Positions 24,715-38,100 of a stretch of DNA of 64,000 bases are shown here, one piece after another. How positions within the stretch are numbered: position 1 is the first letter of the stretch; every line of letters starts with the position of its first letter. The notes beneath the pieces are model-generated. The model worked only from the letters and a program-made list of their open reading frames with translations, had not been told where the DNA came from and ran no database searches. The translations under genes and the position numbers were made by a program. The stretch is from Polytrichum commune (lineage: Eukaryota; Streptophyta; Polytrichopsida; Polytrichales; Polytrichaceae): positions 68,525,554 through 68,589,553 of the forward strand of contig OX485803.1 in NCBI GenBank assembly GCA_950295325.1, read 5' to 3'.

Positions 24715-25800
24715 TCTTACAAGAAGTAGGTCAATGCGAGGTCCCATGCTTTATGCATTGAGTCCCAAACAGAATGAGATATGCGGGTGTTAATTTCTTT
24801 GAATGGACCCATATGTTCGGATCAAAGAACAAACACCATAAAGGCACGTGTTTAAAAGAGTCTCTTGAACTGCGTCTTCAAATTTGATGGATGACTCCAC
24901 ATTCAATAGTGAACACAATGGGATTGTAGTCACTTTAGGCATGCAGTTAGGTACGTTGCACTAAACAATTCCATTAATGGGATGTGCGAATTTTGGGAAT
25001 GCACAAAGTTGTGAATAGTTCAAGGATTGTTGTCGTAGCCTATCTCACTTTATATACATACATTCATGTTTCATCGGGCACTTCTTTGCCTAAGTTCAAT
25101 CTCCCAAATTAACTTTGAGGAGGTTCCAACCACTCATTTAATGATATGTGGCATTTGATAAAAACAATTCCTATCCCCAATCAAACTTGCACATACGGTG
25201 TTCAATTGATTGCTCTATAGAAGAAAATTCTCACATGTTGTCATCTCATTGATTCAATGTGCATGTGAAAATCACATTTTGCTACTCCAAGTGGCTAAAA
25301 GAAAATTGTCACATACAAATGTATCTCTCATCCACCCAACATTTAAAAATTGAAAATTGAAAATAAATCTTTATAGGATTGTGGTTGATTCACCTCAAAT
25401 GACTTCAATTAGATTAATTCAGAGGGTTTGCAACTAATTTTAATGTCAAATCAACAAAACAAAAAGTCCCCCAAACTTCAAAGTACCCAATTCTGTCAAT
25501 CATCCCGAATCCAACATCTATATATACGTTGTCCAAAGTCTCGCAGCCCGTTTCAACATGAACGTTGATTATATCATTATAGAAATTGAAAATGCAACCC
25601 ATTGTTTGAAAGAGACAAATTATCAACAATCAACGTTTGGGAGGGAGGGAGAAAGAGGGGGGAAAACCTTGTAACCATTTCGGGTTGCAAAGTTGAGTGA
25701 AGTATATTCTATACATGTTTAAGAATCTCAAGTTATAAGCGTTCTACTTTAATTTCATCTTGCCCTCAAAGTGTTGAGCCCGAACTAATAAGGGAACTAT
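24715..25800. other. intergenic, no gene seen
   Basis: No recognisable gene. A short match near 25320 to the terminus of MITE family D ('ctctcatccacccaacattt') suggests a fragment. Confidence 0.4.
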
Positions 25801-25912
25801 TAGGTGGCCATTCCCTTAGGTGACTTGGAACTGCCACGTCACCCGAAAACGGTGATCTGGATTTGAGGATGTGGATTTGCGGACCTGGGGTTGGACATGG
25901 GGAGACCGCGAG

Positions 25913-25914
<2 letters not shown>

Positions 25915-25963
<49 letters not shown>
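25915..25963. repeat. (GA)n microsatellite
   Basis: About 24 uninterrupted GA units. Such GA tracts are common in plant promoters and 5' leaders. It lies upstream of the tandem repeats and the membrane-protein exon further right, so a leader or promoter role is possible but not shown. Open frames across it (poly-Arg/Glu, poly-Ser/Leu) are artefacts of the repeat. Confidence 0.97.
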
Positions 25964-25965
<2 letters not shown>

Positions 25966-26164
25966 CCTGAAGGCATCGTTGCAGCGGCGGCCACCATAGC
26001 CACGCCCGCCTTCAATTTTGACAAGCCTCTCCACACTCCTCCTCCCTCTCTCATCCATCTCTCGCTGTCACTGTAATTCCGTCTCGAAGTTTGTGCTTCA
26101 AAGAGCCTACTTTCGCATTTTCCTGCATCCTATCCACTACAATCCGCTTTTAGAGGTTCTCTCT

Positions 26165-26770
26165 ACTCACAGCTCTCTCTATCTCTCTCCCTGCATCAGG
26201 GAATTGCATCTTACTTCTCTTCGTTGAAGAGTATCATCTATTGATTACGCTCCGTCTGTTTATGTGGAGGTCTCGGTCATATAATCACAGTTTCTACTTG
26301 ATTTAATAGGTAGTTTTTAGTCAGAGCTCTCGTTTTCCCTCTTCCTGCATCAGGAGATTTCAGCCTACTCCTCCTTCCTTCAAGAAAATTAGCTGATTCT
26401 CTTTGTTCATCTTTTTGGATGGAGGTCTCGGTCATGTGATTGCAGTTTGGCTTTGGTTGGATAGGGAGTTTCTTCTCAGAGCCCGCTTTTACCCTCTCCC
26501 TGCATCTGGAAATTCCAACTTACTCCTCCTTCCTTGAAGAATTTGATAAGACCTTCTGTTCATCGGTTTGAGTGGAGATCCCGGTCATGTAATTAAAGTG
26601 TTTCTTTGATTTGATAGGTAGTTTCACTCAGAGCTCTCTTTTGTCCTCTTCCTGCATCGAGAAACTTCAGCTTACTCCTCCTTCCTTGAAGAAAATAAGC
26701 TAAGACTGCTGCTTCATCTATTTTAACAGAGGTCTCTCGGTCATGTGTTTCAGATTGGCTTCGATTTAAG
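26165..26770 (+). repeat. four tandem copies of a unit of about 154 bp
   Basis: The landmark ctgcatc recurs at 26191, 26345, 26500 and 26652, giving spacings of 154, 155 and 152 bp. Each unit carries, in order, 'tccctgcatc', 'ttactcctccttccttgaag' (diverged in unit 1), 'ttcatc...ggaggtctcggtcatgtgat', 'tttgatttgataggtagtttt' and 'cagagctct'. Units differ by substitutions, so the array is not new. No protein frame runs through it. Confidence 0.88.
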
Positions 26771-28696
26771 TTGTTTTGTAACGGAGGCGTCATCAGTAGG
26801 CAGGGTTGTTTTGTGTTGTGTTGCGTGGTGTACTTGCTTTAACCTTCCGGGATATATGGTGAGGGAATGCGAGTCCAGAGTAGCCTCACTTTGAAGTTGA
26901 TGTTATATTTCTAGAGTGAGGAAGGTGAACCACCGCCCTGTGGCTTACTGTACCATTTGCCAGTGTCGTATACGCCGTCAGCAGTCAGTACGTAAAGAGT
27001 ATGTTATATCATGTTTCGATTATTGTTTCCCGCGCTTCCTCGCTCTATCGCTTGCAACCAAATAGAGCCTTCAATCGAGACCGGTACAAAGGCTTGGGCA
27101 ACTGTCGTTAGTCGACGTACATGACTTGCCTTATTCATTTCTCTTCTCTCATAGCATATAAGCGGAGTCTGTCAGCAACACGATTGCGTTTGGTTCTGTA
27201 CGTCATATGATATTTTGCTTTGTAGTGTTCAGGGTGTTGTCAACTCAGTAGACTCTGTTTTCCTTGGCTAAGGGTTTAAGATTTTCTACCTCTTACGTTC
27301 CTGAAGTTCATTTTCGTGTGGCTTTTGTACACTAGCGCTGATTATGAATATGTCTATGAACCACCAGAGCTGTTTTTGTCCTTGTTGCTCCTTTCTTTCT
27401 ATCATACTCTAAAAATTCCTCTCGCTGAGTAGAGTTTTGACGAATGAAAACTTCGTCGCAGAGTCTTCTATAGCTTTTAATGTTCCTGAAACAAACCGTT
27501 TAGTACTTGACGAGCGAGCTCCTATCGCAGGTTTTCTTTTGTCGTTGTATAGTTAACAATCGCTTCTCCAAATATGTTGTTGCTAACGAGCAGGTGTACA
27601 TACCGCAGGATATGACCCGTTGAGTATTTCAACACGAGATGGAGCCAACTCAGTAGCTGACACTAAAGGTACTTAATTTGGACATTTGCCTGGGTTTAGA
27701 ATGAACTCTTTGACCATCTTCTCTGGCCATTCTATCCTGTTCGTGATGTAACCTGAGACAAACAACAAGATGTAAGGGTTTATAACAATTAACTGGTGAT
27801 TTAGATGATATGAAGAGCTTGTAGATCATTCACCTGTTAATATTTCTGGTAGATACAGCAAATAGAATAGAATAAATTCTCTTAACTTTAAGATGTAAAT
27901 TTCAGGGCTGTGCTTGACACCCTAAATCAGTTCTCTATTATTGCATGTGTAGGTCGTTCATCGTAGCTTTAGATTGACCTTGTCCTTATAAGGATTCGCT
28001 TGAAAAGCTGTCTTCCCAGATTCGATCTCTCTCTCTTTCTTTACCTCTCTGGGAGCAGAGTGTGTAATTTCATTCCTGCATCAAGCTGAACATAAAGTCA
28101 AGGAATTTTTTTCTGAGTCGACGAGGATTGAGATTTCTCAAGGGTTCAGTTGATATCATCTAAATTAAGGGGCGTAGGATGTCAACGGTGAAGATTTAGC
28201 TTGGTCCTTATGATAACAAGTTCAATAGGATGTTAGATCTTTTTTCCTTATATGATCATGAATATACCAGGCGTTGTCACTTTCCTATGCAAACTTGACT
28301 TTATAACACTTGTGGCCGCAGGGAAGTTCCCAATGGCAACACCCTATTTAAGTTCTTTGACAAGGATAAGATCAGTGGTTCAGCAGCAAAACCATGTCAT
28401 GGCTGATCATCTGCGGATTCCTCTGCTTGTACTAAGGCGATATTATCAGGTGCTCACATGGAGCCATCCATTTGCTAAGAAGCGCTGGGGAAAATTGTGT
28501 GTTTCTAGAGCAACATGAAAGTTTGCAAGGAGGGAAAAAGGTTTGTGGGTTGCACTTGGAATGGGAAGGCCTGAGAGAATTTATACTGATATTTAGAGTG
28601 ACAATTAAAGTGTGGTGCATAACTTTGTTTTCATTGTTGAAGTTTTGAAATCTGGTTCTGATCTTATGTCAGGGTGTTTTGCTTGTGTAAACTTTC
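26771..28696 (+). other. probable 5' region of the membrane-protein gene
   Basis: Moderately T-rich sequence between the tandem array and the coding exon at 28697. It may contain leader exons and introns. One candidate upstream coding piece ends CAG before GTGCTC at 28450 (frame MADHLRIPLLVLRRYYQ); joining it to the next exon keeps the frame, but the donor is weak and I do not rely on it. Confidence 0.35.
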
Positions 28697-29062
28697 CAGA
28701 CAGCCATATTTTTTGCACGGAAATTGGCAAGCCAGCCCTTATTATTCTACACCATTTTCTGGACACTCATGCTTGCAGCAACTGTCACAGTTGCAGCTCT
28801 CAGCCTGGAGATGGGTTTCAGTACGGCCATATCTCCTCATATGGAGATTGCTGAGGCATGCTCTTTGCAGAGCAACAAAGCTTCTCCATCATGTCGACAA
28901 TGTTTTCGGTTACCACTTGATGGCCCTCGCGATGGTCTGTGCGTACCTGCAAGCTTGTTCAGGAAGTCAGGATTGGATTTTGCAGTGCCGCCAATTTTTG
29001 CTGCTCTTGTTGTAACTGCGTCCGCTCTATTTGTCCAAGGGCTTGGACTATGGAGTTACTAG
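28697..29062 (+). CDS. small two-helix membrane protein, last exon (5' end unresolved)
   Basis: An AG acceptor before 28700 or nearby opens a frame that runs to TAG at 29060-29062. The readable part is about 120 aa. The first hydrophobic stretch includes LLFYTIFWTLMLAATVTVAA and is followed by LSLEMGFSTAISPHMEI. A central Cys-bearing loop follows (CSLQSNKASPSCRQC, then RLPLDGPRDGLCVPASLF). The second hydrophobic stretch near the C-terminus is VPPIFAALVVTASALFVQGL, ending LWSY. The alternation of hydrophobic and Cys/Pro-containing segments and good codon continuity argue for a real protein. It resembles a conserved plant family of short membrane proteins whose function I do not know. There is no ATG in frame before the helix in this exon, so the start must lie in an upstream exon. 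Exact acceptor uncertain. Confidence 0.6.
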   Translation, partial: QTAIFFARKLASQPLLFYTIFWTLMLAATVTVAALSLEMGFSTAISPHMEIAEACSLQSNKASPSCRQCFRLPLDGPRDGLCVPASLFRKSGLDFAVPPIFAALVVTASALFVQGLGLWSY

Positions 29063-32000
29063 TACCTGCCTTCATAAGCTGTGCATATAGAGAATGGCAA
29101 CAGTACAATCTCAGTGAATTGTCTCGTCACAACTGACCATTTCAAGCGATTGCAAGCTCATCTCATTTGGTATTCAGGTGACCGGACAGTGTTACATGCT
29201 GGACTACTCTACTAACCCCTTCTGACTTTCTCTTCTTTAAGTAGTGAAGCTGAAAGCTCCAAAATACAAAAGCCACTGGACAAGGTTGACTACTCCACCG
29301 CAAGAGTATGTGTTCATTTCTGAAGGACAACCTGTGGCTGTGGTCAAGAACCTTCAATTGCAGTATCTGAGGCACAAGTTACTGGATACTTACACAAGTT
29401 GAAACAACTTCTAGCTTATGTATTGGGTGTCTCACTCAAGAATATGTACAATATTTCCTTCACTGCTGTAGAAGCAAGGATAAGCCCAGAGCTACTGCGA
29501 ATAGGTGAAGGCCTTCTTGAGGTAGACAAACACCCATATCCCTTGCTGTTGTATAACACGAGCTCCTAGTCTCCTCTCTTTGGTTCCAACCATTGCAATA
29601 TCTGTAGGCATCCCCCTCCATGGCACTGATGTGGGTTGACCTGGAGCATCTCGGGAAGTTTCATTTTGTACCATAAGAGTTGCTATGTATATCCCAGTTG
29701 TGTTTTGAGGATTTAGGCAAGTCTAGCATTTGTTTAGTGCTGCTAAATAGGTTGTATGACCACAGCACCTGTGTATGGTAGTTATAGTTCACCAGTCTCA
29801 AAAGTTGTAAAGAAACTTGCAGAATGCTAATCTTCAAATACGAAGGCGTCCTTCTGTATTGCAGAAGTGATGATGTTTATACTCCTGGGTCTGAGGTTCT
29901 GACTCTCATGGATAGTTACTTAGTGTCCTTTGATTAGTGCTTGTCATGAATACCTGGGCTTCAAGAATTGAGCATTATGTAAGACACTGGGTAGATGTTT
30001 TTGATGCTCATGCAGGTGAAGAAGAGGCATGTTTACAGGAATGAATATTATGGAGCTATGAATGAGCTAGATTATGCAAGATGTATAAGAATTTGGTAGT
30101 GTCACCATTGAAGAGATGTATTTGTCTTCATCAATCACCCAATGTATTAGGTATATCATCAGCAGAGTTCTTTCATGTGTAGTTACCTACCATTAATCAC
30201 CCAATGTAATAGGTGAATCATTGGCAGAGGTCTTTCATGAGCCCCTCATTAGGGTTGTAAATCTGTATTCAATTTCACGGCAGTGTAGATTTATGTTCTG
30301 AACTTCAAAGTATGCTTCCTCAACAGGTGTGCAGATATACAACATCTTGATTCTCTAACCCATGTTCTGTTATCTTCATAATAAAATAAAATAAATACTG
30401 GAACATAATGCAGAATTGCAACATATTAACAAATTTGATGCAACAATATATGAACAAATTTGTACAGGGAATGTTCCCAAGATACATTCCAAGTAGAAAG
30501 AAAAAGGAACATTGACATGTATCTTTTACGTTGACATGTAATGTCCATTCACCGTCTCCCCCTCATGTCTGAGTAATATACCAACCTACTACCTATACCT
30601 GTAAAATTGAAGTGCTTTCTTGGTTCACTGTACAGTATTTGGAGGCAGCAGATCTGAGAATTATCTTTAAAGTCTGCAAACTGGTCAACACCTGACCCTT
30701 CGTTACTTAAGAGGGATAAGTGGGCATCAGGAACAAAAGCAATTATGGAAGAAAATCAAAAGAAAAATTCAAGGTATTGGGCAGTTTGCACATTAAACTG
30801 AAACATTTAATCTTTCGACCCAGTCTGGCTGCAGAGAAGGTTATTTGTGTTTCACAATCATATGCTATGAGATAATTCTGCTAAAAATTGCGGCTCAAAA
30901 TCCCATCAAACATGTGATAGTAAATGACTTCATAAGAAACCACCTTTTCAAAAATTGACACCATGGACACTCTTATACTAAGGTAGAGGGTGCTAAAACT
31001 AACACCCCATTCAAAACCAACATCTATGAACGCCTCCCAATTGCCAACACTCTATAACCTTGAACCGTACCTGGCGGTGTAGGAGTGTCTGGGCCCACGG
31101 AGTGACGGTTTTAGGTGTCATTAGTGATGCCACTTCATAGCGGCCTCCACTACCTTCACTACCTCCATGTCGGGTAGGTAACAGGTTCCACTCTGTTTCA
31201 TGTTGGTTCAAGGTGGGATTAAGGGGGCTTGTCAATGCCTATTTTAACCATTCTATTCACAACGCCAAGGAGGTAGGCCCACAAAACACAAAAGGGTCAT
31301 TTCCCAGGATGCAAGAGGGTCGGTTCCCGGGATGCAAGGTGATGGTTTTGCAAGCGAACTGGGTGGGATCATGGAGGTAACCATGTGGCTTTGACGTAGT
31401 TTGGGTCTAGTACCCAACTATGTTGTGTTGGTTCTAGGCAATAAAGGTGGGGGTCCTCATCATATCCAAGGTTGCCATACAAGGGGCCTATGGATTGGTT
31501 CAAGGAAGCTAGTAGTTTTGACTTTGAATATTCATCAAATATTCAATTGAGACTAAAAATAATTTTCTTTCTTCATACCTATGTTTAGCCCAAAGGCTAA
31601 TATGAATATATATTTTTTATATCAACCACATAGCCATATGTATGTGCAATAGCTTAAAGTGTTGGTTTAAGCACCCTCTACCTTACATGACAACATAAAA
31701 TTGCAACTGCCATGTCAACAATCTGCAGTAATTTTTTAGTCATGTACTCAATAGTACCACTTAGCTTGTTTCCATTCTGTAAACAGAACATGTACTCTTC
31801 GCATCAGGACCCAGCCAAAAGTTCTCAGAATTCAAGTGACAAAACCCACGGGGGTGTGTCAAATGTTTCTAGTCCTTTATACTTTCTTGCAACATTCTGT
31901 ATAAAATTGATGGTGGCCAGTGCTTCACTCCATCTGCTCCATAAAGATACAGAAGTTGTATGGATGCAAAAAGCATGGCCAAGTTGCTTGCGGATGAAAC

Positions 32001-32187
32001 ATAATACTACTCCACACAATCTAGCTAGGATGTGTGCAACTCATTTGTGGTCAAGAATTTGTAAGAATCTACTTCAAAAGCGTTTCTGCGAGCTTTCCCA
32101 CAGAAAAAAGCTGGAGTGGTGGAAAGAATAAAATTACAGTGTCCGCGGAATTAAGAATGGAGGAATCGAATCGGGAGGCTTTGGATT
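29063..32187. other. intergenic and 3' regions
   Basis: 29063 to about 30400 may include the 3' part of the membrane-protein gene; no further coding exon was found. A short near-duplicate occurs at 30126-30190 and 30190-30240 ('aatcacccaatgta-taggt'). About 31650-32187 is the likely 3' untranslated region of ZDS on the minus strand. The plus-strand 139-codon frame at 31712-32131 is taken as antisense chance. Confidence 0.45.
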
Positions 32188-35100
32188 TTAAACCAGTGTG
32201 AGTTCATCTGTGGCGGTGGCTGCTTCCAACTGTAGCAATGCATCTCCTTCACTTTTGATGAGTCTTTGTCGAAGCTCTTGAAGATATGGACCAGCCTCGC
32301 AAATGCGGGAAGATGTTTGTCGGCCTGACAAGGTGGCGCCTTCCATGCTGTCAATGTAATCCTGTATTATACCAAATACAACCAAAAGCTCTCAGTAAGG
32401 TAGCAGGTCTTAAATGATTACTTTTTCCTGACTAGCCCACTTCTCCTAGGATATAAAACATGCTAATAATACCAGATGGTTAGCAAATCCTAAATCAAGG
32501 TCATAACCACTTTCCCCTCAAGTTTGGAGCTCATATGAATATCTTATTCATTATCAAAGTGAAGATTTTTGTGCCTATTAAATGGACAGAGTCCCCTCCA
32601 TTATGCTGAGTACGGAGACTAAAATGATTATCATATTTTGAGTCTCAATAGCTATATAATCGAGTCTCAATAGTCAACCATTCTAGTCAATAGTCAACAT
32701 AATCGAGGGCCTACATTCTAACCTCTCTAATATCACGCATGTGGCAACCAAAGTGTCATGAAATTAAGGAGGTTTGTAGTATTAACATGGATGATTGATG
32801 TAGTATTAACATGCATTGAAATTTGAGGTGAATTATTTTAATGTCAAAACCCATGATATATGGGAGGGAAATGTGACAACAAGGAGGGGAATTTATCCGA
32901 GCACATCCGTTCCCTAGGGTTTTGGTATAAAAGAGAGATATTGACATAATGGAGGGTGACATTACTGAGGTTAGGGTGCATATGAGCATGCAGTCAAATT
33001 TCTTTAGAAATCATGTCTTTTTGGTATCAGTTTTTGGAGCCACACCAAACCACATACCATTCAAATATAGGTGTTCTAATAAGAAAAGTAGCCGAATAAG
33101 GATTGTCTACCTTGCACATATACTAGACATCTGATGTAGTGTGACCCATACTACATCACAAATTTCCAATGGGTGTGTATTATGTAATTATTACATTAAA
33201 ACTATACCTACTGGTGTAAAATGTAGCTATCATATAATGAAATGCATTGTTCTCATGTAATTGTTTGCTTCATAGTAGCTTAATGTGGCACATGTTAGCA
33301 GAAAATAAGAAAGACATGTATTTATAACAACATTATTGATAAATTAAGATGTTATATCCACATGTTTTTGGACCTACATGATAATGTTGCTTCTGTAAGT
33401 TTGTGATGTATTCATCATCGATCTACATTCCACATTGATTGTCTTACAATCACTGGGTGGCAACTAGAGAGGGTGTCACATGAAACTTAGTGGTACATGA
33501 CGAGTCACAAAGACCACTCTAAGTCACATGGCACACCAGATTTTAACGCCCCACCAAATAAGATGTAGTGGAGTAATGTATGGTATAATCAGACTATCAC
33601 ACGTCCACTAACCTTGTGTAACAGTTTGTTTTGTAGTAGAAGTATACTGTGGAGTACTACATTTAGAAGGAAGTAGGGGACCATGCAATCACCATTGCAC
33701 TAATTGAGAATATGTGATTGTATTCTACATTTTATTGTTATTTTGACTCCAGGGGTTTCTGATGTCTAACAATTTCAGTAAAGGAAACCCAAAAATTGAT
33801 TGCCAATTAGCCATCACATACTACACATCAAGGACATCAAGGAGTAAAAAAGTGTGACACACCTGTTTGGTGTAGGAGCCTGAGAGGAAGAAGTTGGAGA
33901 TGGGTGTCTTTTGGTCAGGTCGGAATGGATCCATTCCTGGAGCTTCACGATACAGCGATTGCGCAATTTTGACCACTGATGACCATGTCATCTCCAGCCC
34001 TTGTGCAGAGGGGAATAGACGCAGAACCTGTTTTTAAAGTCACCAGGGTCACCCAGTCAGGAATAAAAATACTTTAGGGTGTTGTCTAACTTGACACAAA
34101 ATAATTGTTTCTGGAATAGTTTTGCCATTTTGTATCCACATTGATCAAGACCATGCTCACTCCAATGTGGAAATTAGCTTTTAGCACTCAAAGTGTTGAA
34201 CTAGACAGCACTCTACGGTAATAGAAAAAGCAGCTACTTTTCCACATACAAGGCATGCTCTGTGCAGCAGAGTGAACAAAGCAAAGAATCCTGCCAACAA
34301 AACTTGTACCTGTTCATGCACAGCTTTGACAATTTTGTCATTTGTGGATCGCATGTAAGGATCTCCTGGAGTCAGCACAGCTCTGGTTCATGCACGCATT
34401 CAATCCAATCAGAATGGGATTGCACAATTCTCTTAACTAATTCATCATCCAAGTCCAGACAAAGGACACATTGATTTAGATTATGAAAAAATCCCATCCT
34501 ACAAAGTATTAGTGCATCAGGATGGACATTGAGACAACCAGGGCAGTCAATGATCTGTATGTAATTGAAATAAAGAGAGAAATAGTAGAAGAAGAGACAT
34601 ACTGAATAAGAGAGCCTTCGCCAGGTTTGTAATAATCCTCGGGTGAGGTGAGTGCAAGATCGGCAAAACAAGAAAAATCAGCATCTGCTGAATACAATAG
34701 ATTATCCAAGCCAGCTGCGCGTTGAATTTGCCTGTTTCATTTCAGATAGATCAATAACACTGCAAACAACATTTGCTATTTCATTGAATATCCTCATTCT
34801 AAAGTGAGTTCTGCTGTACACAAATTTGGTATTGAGATTGTGCCCATATTTAAGCAAGAGACTGAGCACCCAGTCAGCTAATTAAGTGTGTCAATTTCTT
34901 GCCAGGTGGATATGTCTTGCAAGAAGTTTCAGCACATGTTTCTGTACATGTTCATACTTTATGTGGTTAGTTCATAGTCGAGGACAGATTGTCTACCTGG
35001 ACAGCTCCAAATCTTGCATTTCTGTGACCCAACCATTAAACCGCAATTGGACAGTCACAACGGGTACTCCTACAAGCTTGTAAATGTTGTCAAAAAACTC

Positions 35101-38100
35101 CCATTCACGCCAAGGTTGTGGCAAAAGCCTCTTGATCCCAGGCACATCACATGCTGCACAAGACAAAGACAAAAGTGTTCAATTCATGCTTCTTGGGCTC
35201 TAATTAGGGCCACTTTTACACTAGACTTGAGAACCTGTGATTATTGAAATCTAGAAAAGTTTCATGGGCGGAAATGGCTGAGACTCCCATTTAGCTCTAC
35301 ACTATAGCTTTGAGGGCCCAAGGGATCAAGGTTGAATGGATGAAAAAACCACATGGAGTCCTACATGGTATGAAATCGCTAATGTTTCATGGTCTAACAG
35401 GTTTTGCGTCAAGCGGGCCTTAACACCAAACCAGGAGACCATGACACTTCAAACCTCCAAAACCGTCCCTTTATGTAACTAGATTTAACAACAAAAACCA
35501 AAACAGGTACAATTCTCTAGAAACACATGGTTGAAATTCTGACCTGCCACATAAGCATCTGCTTTGACGATCTGCTTTTCAGTAGCCTGTTTCAAAATCA
35601 GAACATCAATATCATCAGAAAGAGCTCTAGGAGACATCAATCAAGATTGCCGAAACCAACTTTTCAATAATAAACTCCCATTGAAGTTGCTTGAAGCTGG
35701 TATATATTTCAAATTTGCTGACTGCATATTCTGCTCAAATACTTCACAAACCCCAAATCACAGTAAATATTCAAATCATCAAAGTCAACAGATGAAATCC
35801 TGCTCACCTTGGTCATAACAAGTCCAGACACATAAGTTTCACCCTCTGTCGTATAATCGTAGAGAACTTCACGGCAACCCCACCGCAAGTGGAACCTGTA
35901 AGCAGGACAAAATTCCTTAGGGAAAAACTAAACTGGTAAGACATCTTACAGTCACCTATGACAAACCCTATTGAGTTACATGCAGGTCAGATTGGGCGTA
36001 GATTGATTTTTTGCCAAAATATACATGTTGTGATGTGATTGGTTGGAACCTCTTAAGAAATGAATTAGTCATGATCTTGTTATCCCAAGTACCTTCCTCC
36101 TTTGTCAGTGATGTATTTTGCAATAGGACCATTGAGTCGCATATCCGGGGAGCCGTTGAGCATCCGCAATAACGATGCCTCAGTTTTCGTAGCAAAGAAG
36201 GCAAATATGGTAAGCATACACCGTGCACTAATGTTGTCACAGTCGATAAAACCCAATGCATATGCAATAGGGTCCCACATTCGTTTGATACTCATGCGGG
36301 TTCCGCCATGAGAGATGAACCAATCTGAAAAACTCACCTGTCACAAACCACATGACTTGTAAACACCACCTACAAAATCATCAACTACCCAAAACTGATG
36401 CAAGTAACTACTAATCACAAATATCTTAGTGTTATACACAATTATTGCCTTATAATTATAACTAGTGGTGTCTAGTGTCATAATCTTTCAATCTGTGTCT
36501 TATTGTTATGTAAAAAATTGCTTCATAGTAGCACAATGTGGCACATACTACAAGAAAACAAGACAATCATACAATTACAACACATACATTAGGAATTTGC
36601 GATGTAATTTCAACATTTTATTGTTTCTAAAAAATAATTTCGCCTCTGGAAGTTTGTATAATACCACATCTAAGTCCCGGATGTTGCGCATGGCACCCTC
36701 AGGATCAACTAGAGCTCGAACAACTGGACTTGTTGCGAGAGCCAATGCATTTGCTGCCTTGTCACCAAGCTGCCACAATTCAATAATTTGTAAATCAAAG
36801 ACATGTGAACTTTGCAAAATAATACTAATTCACGTCGTAGGTAAGAACTGCTAGAGATTCAATTTGAGGTGTAGCACCTTAATAAAGCCTACTTCACTTG
36901 AGACTACATTCAACATTGTGCTTGTTGCAGATGAACTGGGCTTGAATGGATACAAAATCAATACCAAACTTGATCACAGATCAATGGTCTGTCGGACACA
37001 TAGAATGAACAAAAATGCTACATACTTACATTCAGCTGGGTGGTAGTAAGAAATGCATTCATGCCGTGAAGGGGTGCTCCCACAGGGAATCTGAAGTCAA
37101 GCTCTGACAGCACCATAATTTACATCAGAAAAATAAACCAAAAGATGCATCCCAAATTTGACCCCTTGCAGTATTATACTGCTCCTAAATTTTGTCTCCA
37201 GCATCTCACAAGCTGTCAAGTGTGCATTTACGCAGCATAGAGGAAACTAACATTTTGATCGACTTTAACAAATGGCTATCCATAACTTGGGCACTTAATA
37301 AAAAATATCTGGTAATTGCTTCCTTTACATCTACCATAGTGAAGACACAGGAAGTGGCCCTAGAGTTTCAGAGGTCACCAGCACATTCAAATGCCACTTA
37401 GTTTCAAAATAAAAGCAAGAAAACCTAAAATAGCCTTTGAATTCAACTGACCTCCAACATCTCCACCCTTGTTGATGAAAGTGTGAGTGTGGTCCTTGAT
37501 GAGCAGATTGTTATCAGCTCCAACCTATTCCAAACCACCATAATTTTCTTATTCCAATTTAAATCTACAGGTGTCGTCCTAAGTAACAACACTAGTAAAC
37601 AAATTTTAGAACTCTTATATATTGGCCAAAATCCTTCACTGTAGACCATTGCATGATATTCACGAGTCACAACGTCTCAAACACAAAACCATGTGAAATA
37701 TCAGAATTGAAGCTATACCTTAGTCAAGAGCCGGAAAAGATTATTGTAGCAGCCAAAAAAGACATGCAGACCCATCTCAATGTGGTTCCCATCCTTGTCT
37801 GTGAAGGACCCAACTTTACCACCAATGAACTTTCGGGACTCGTAAATATCCACCTGGAAACAACAACAGCGATACCGTATTTTCCTCAACACTGCCCTCT
37901 TTGAAACCAAACCAAGATTAAGAGGCAGTCATCTAGTATACATAAGGTAAATGCATCTTAAATGGTTACTTTTTCCAACTAAACCAATTCTCCTAGGATA
38001 TGAAACACACAATTAGCACAAGATGGTTAGCAAATCCAAATTGTAGCCGCAGCCAATGTCCTCATTATTCTTGGAGTTCATATCAATATCCAATAACTTA

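Noticed and set aside
25816-26076. Open frames across the GA tract
   Set aside because: Poly-Arg/Glu and poly-Ser/Leu products arise from the microsatellite itself.
28252-28518. 88-codon plus frame as the first exon of the membrane protein
   Set aside because: The join at 28450 keeps the frame but the donor (GTGCTC) is weak and the peptide is unlike a normal N-terminus; kept only as a possibility.
31712-32131. Plus-strand open frame of 139 codons
   Set aside because: Lies opposite the probable ZDS 3' region and has no recognisable protein features.
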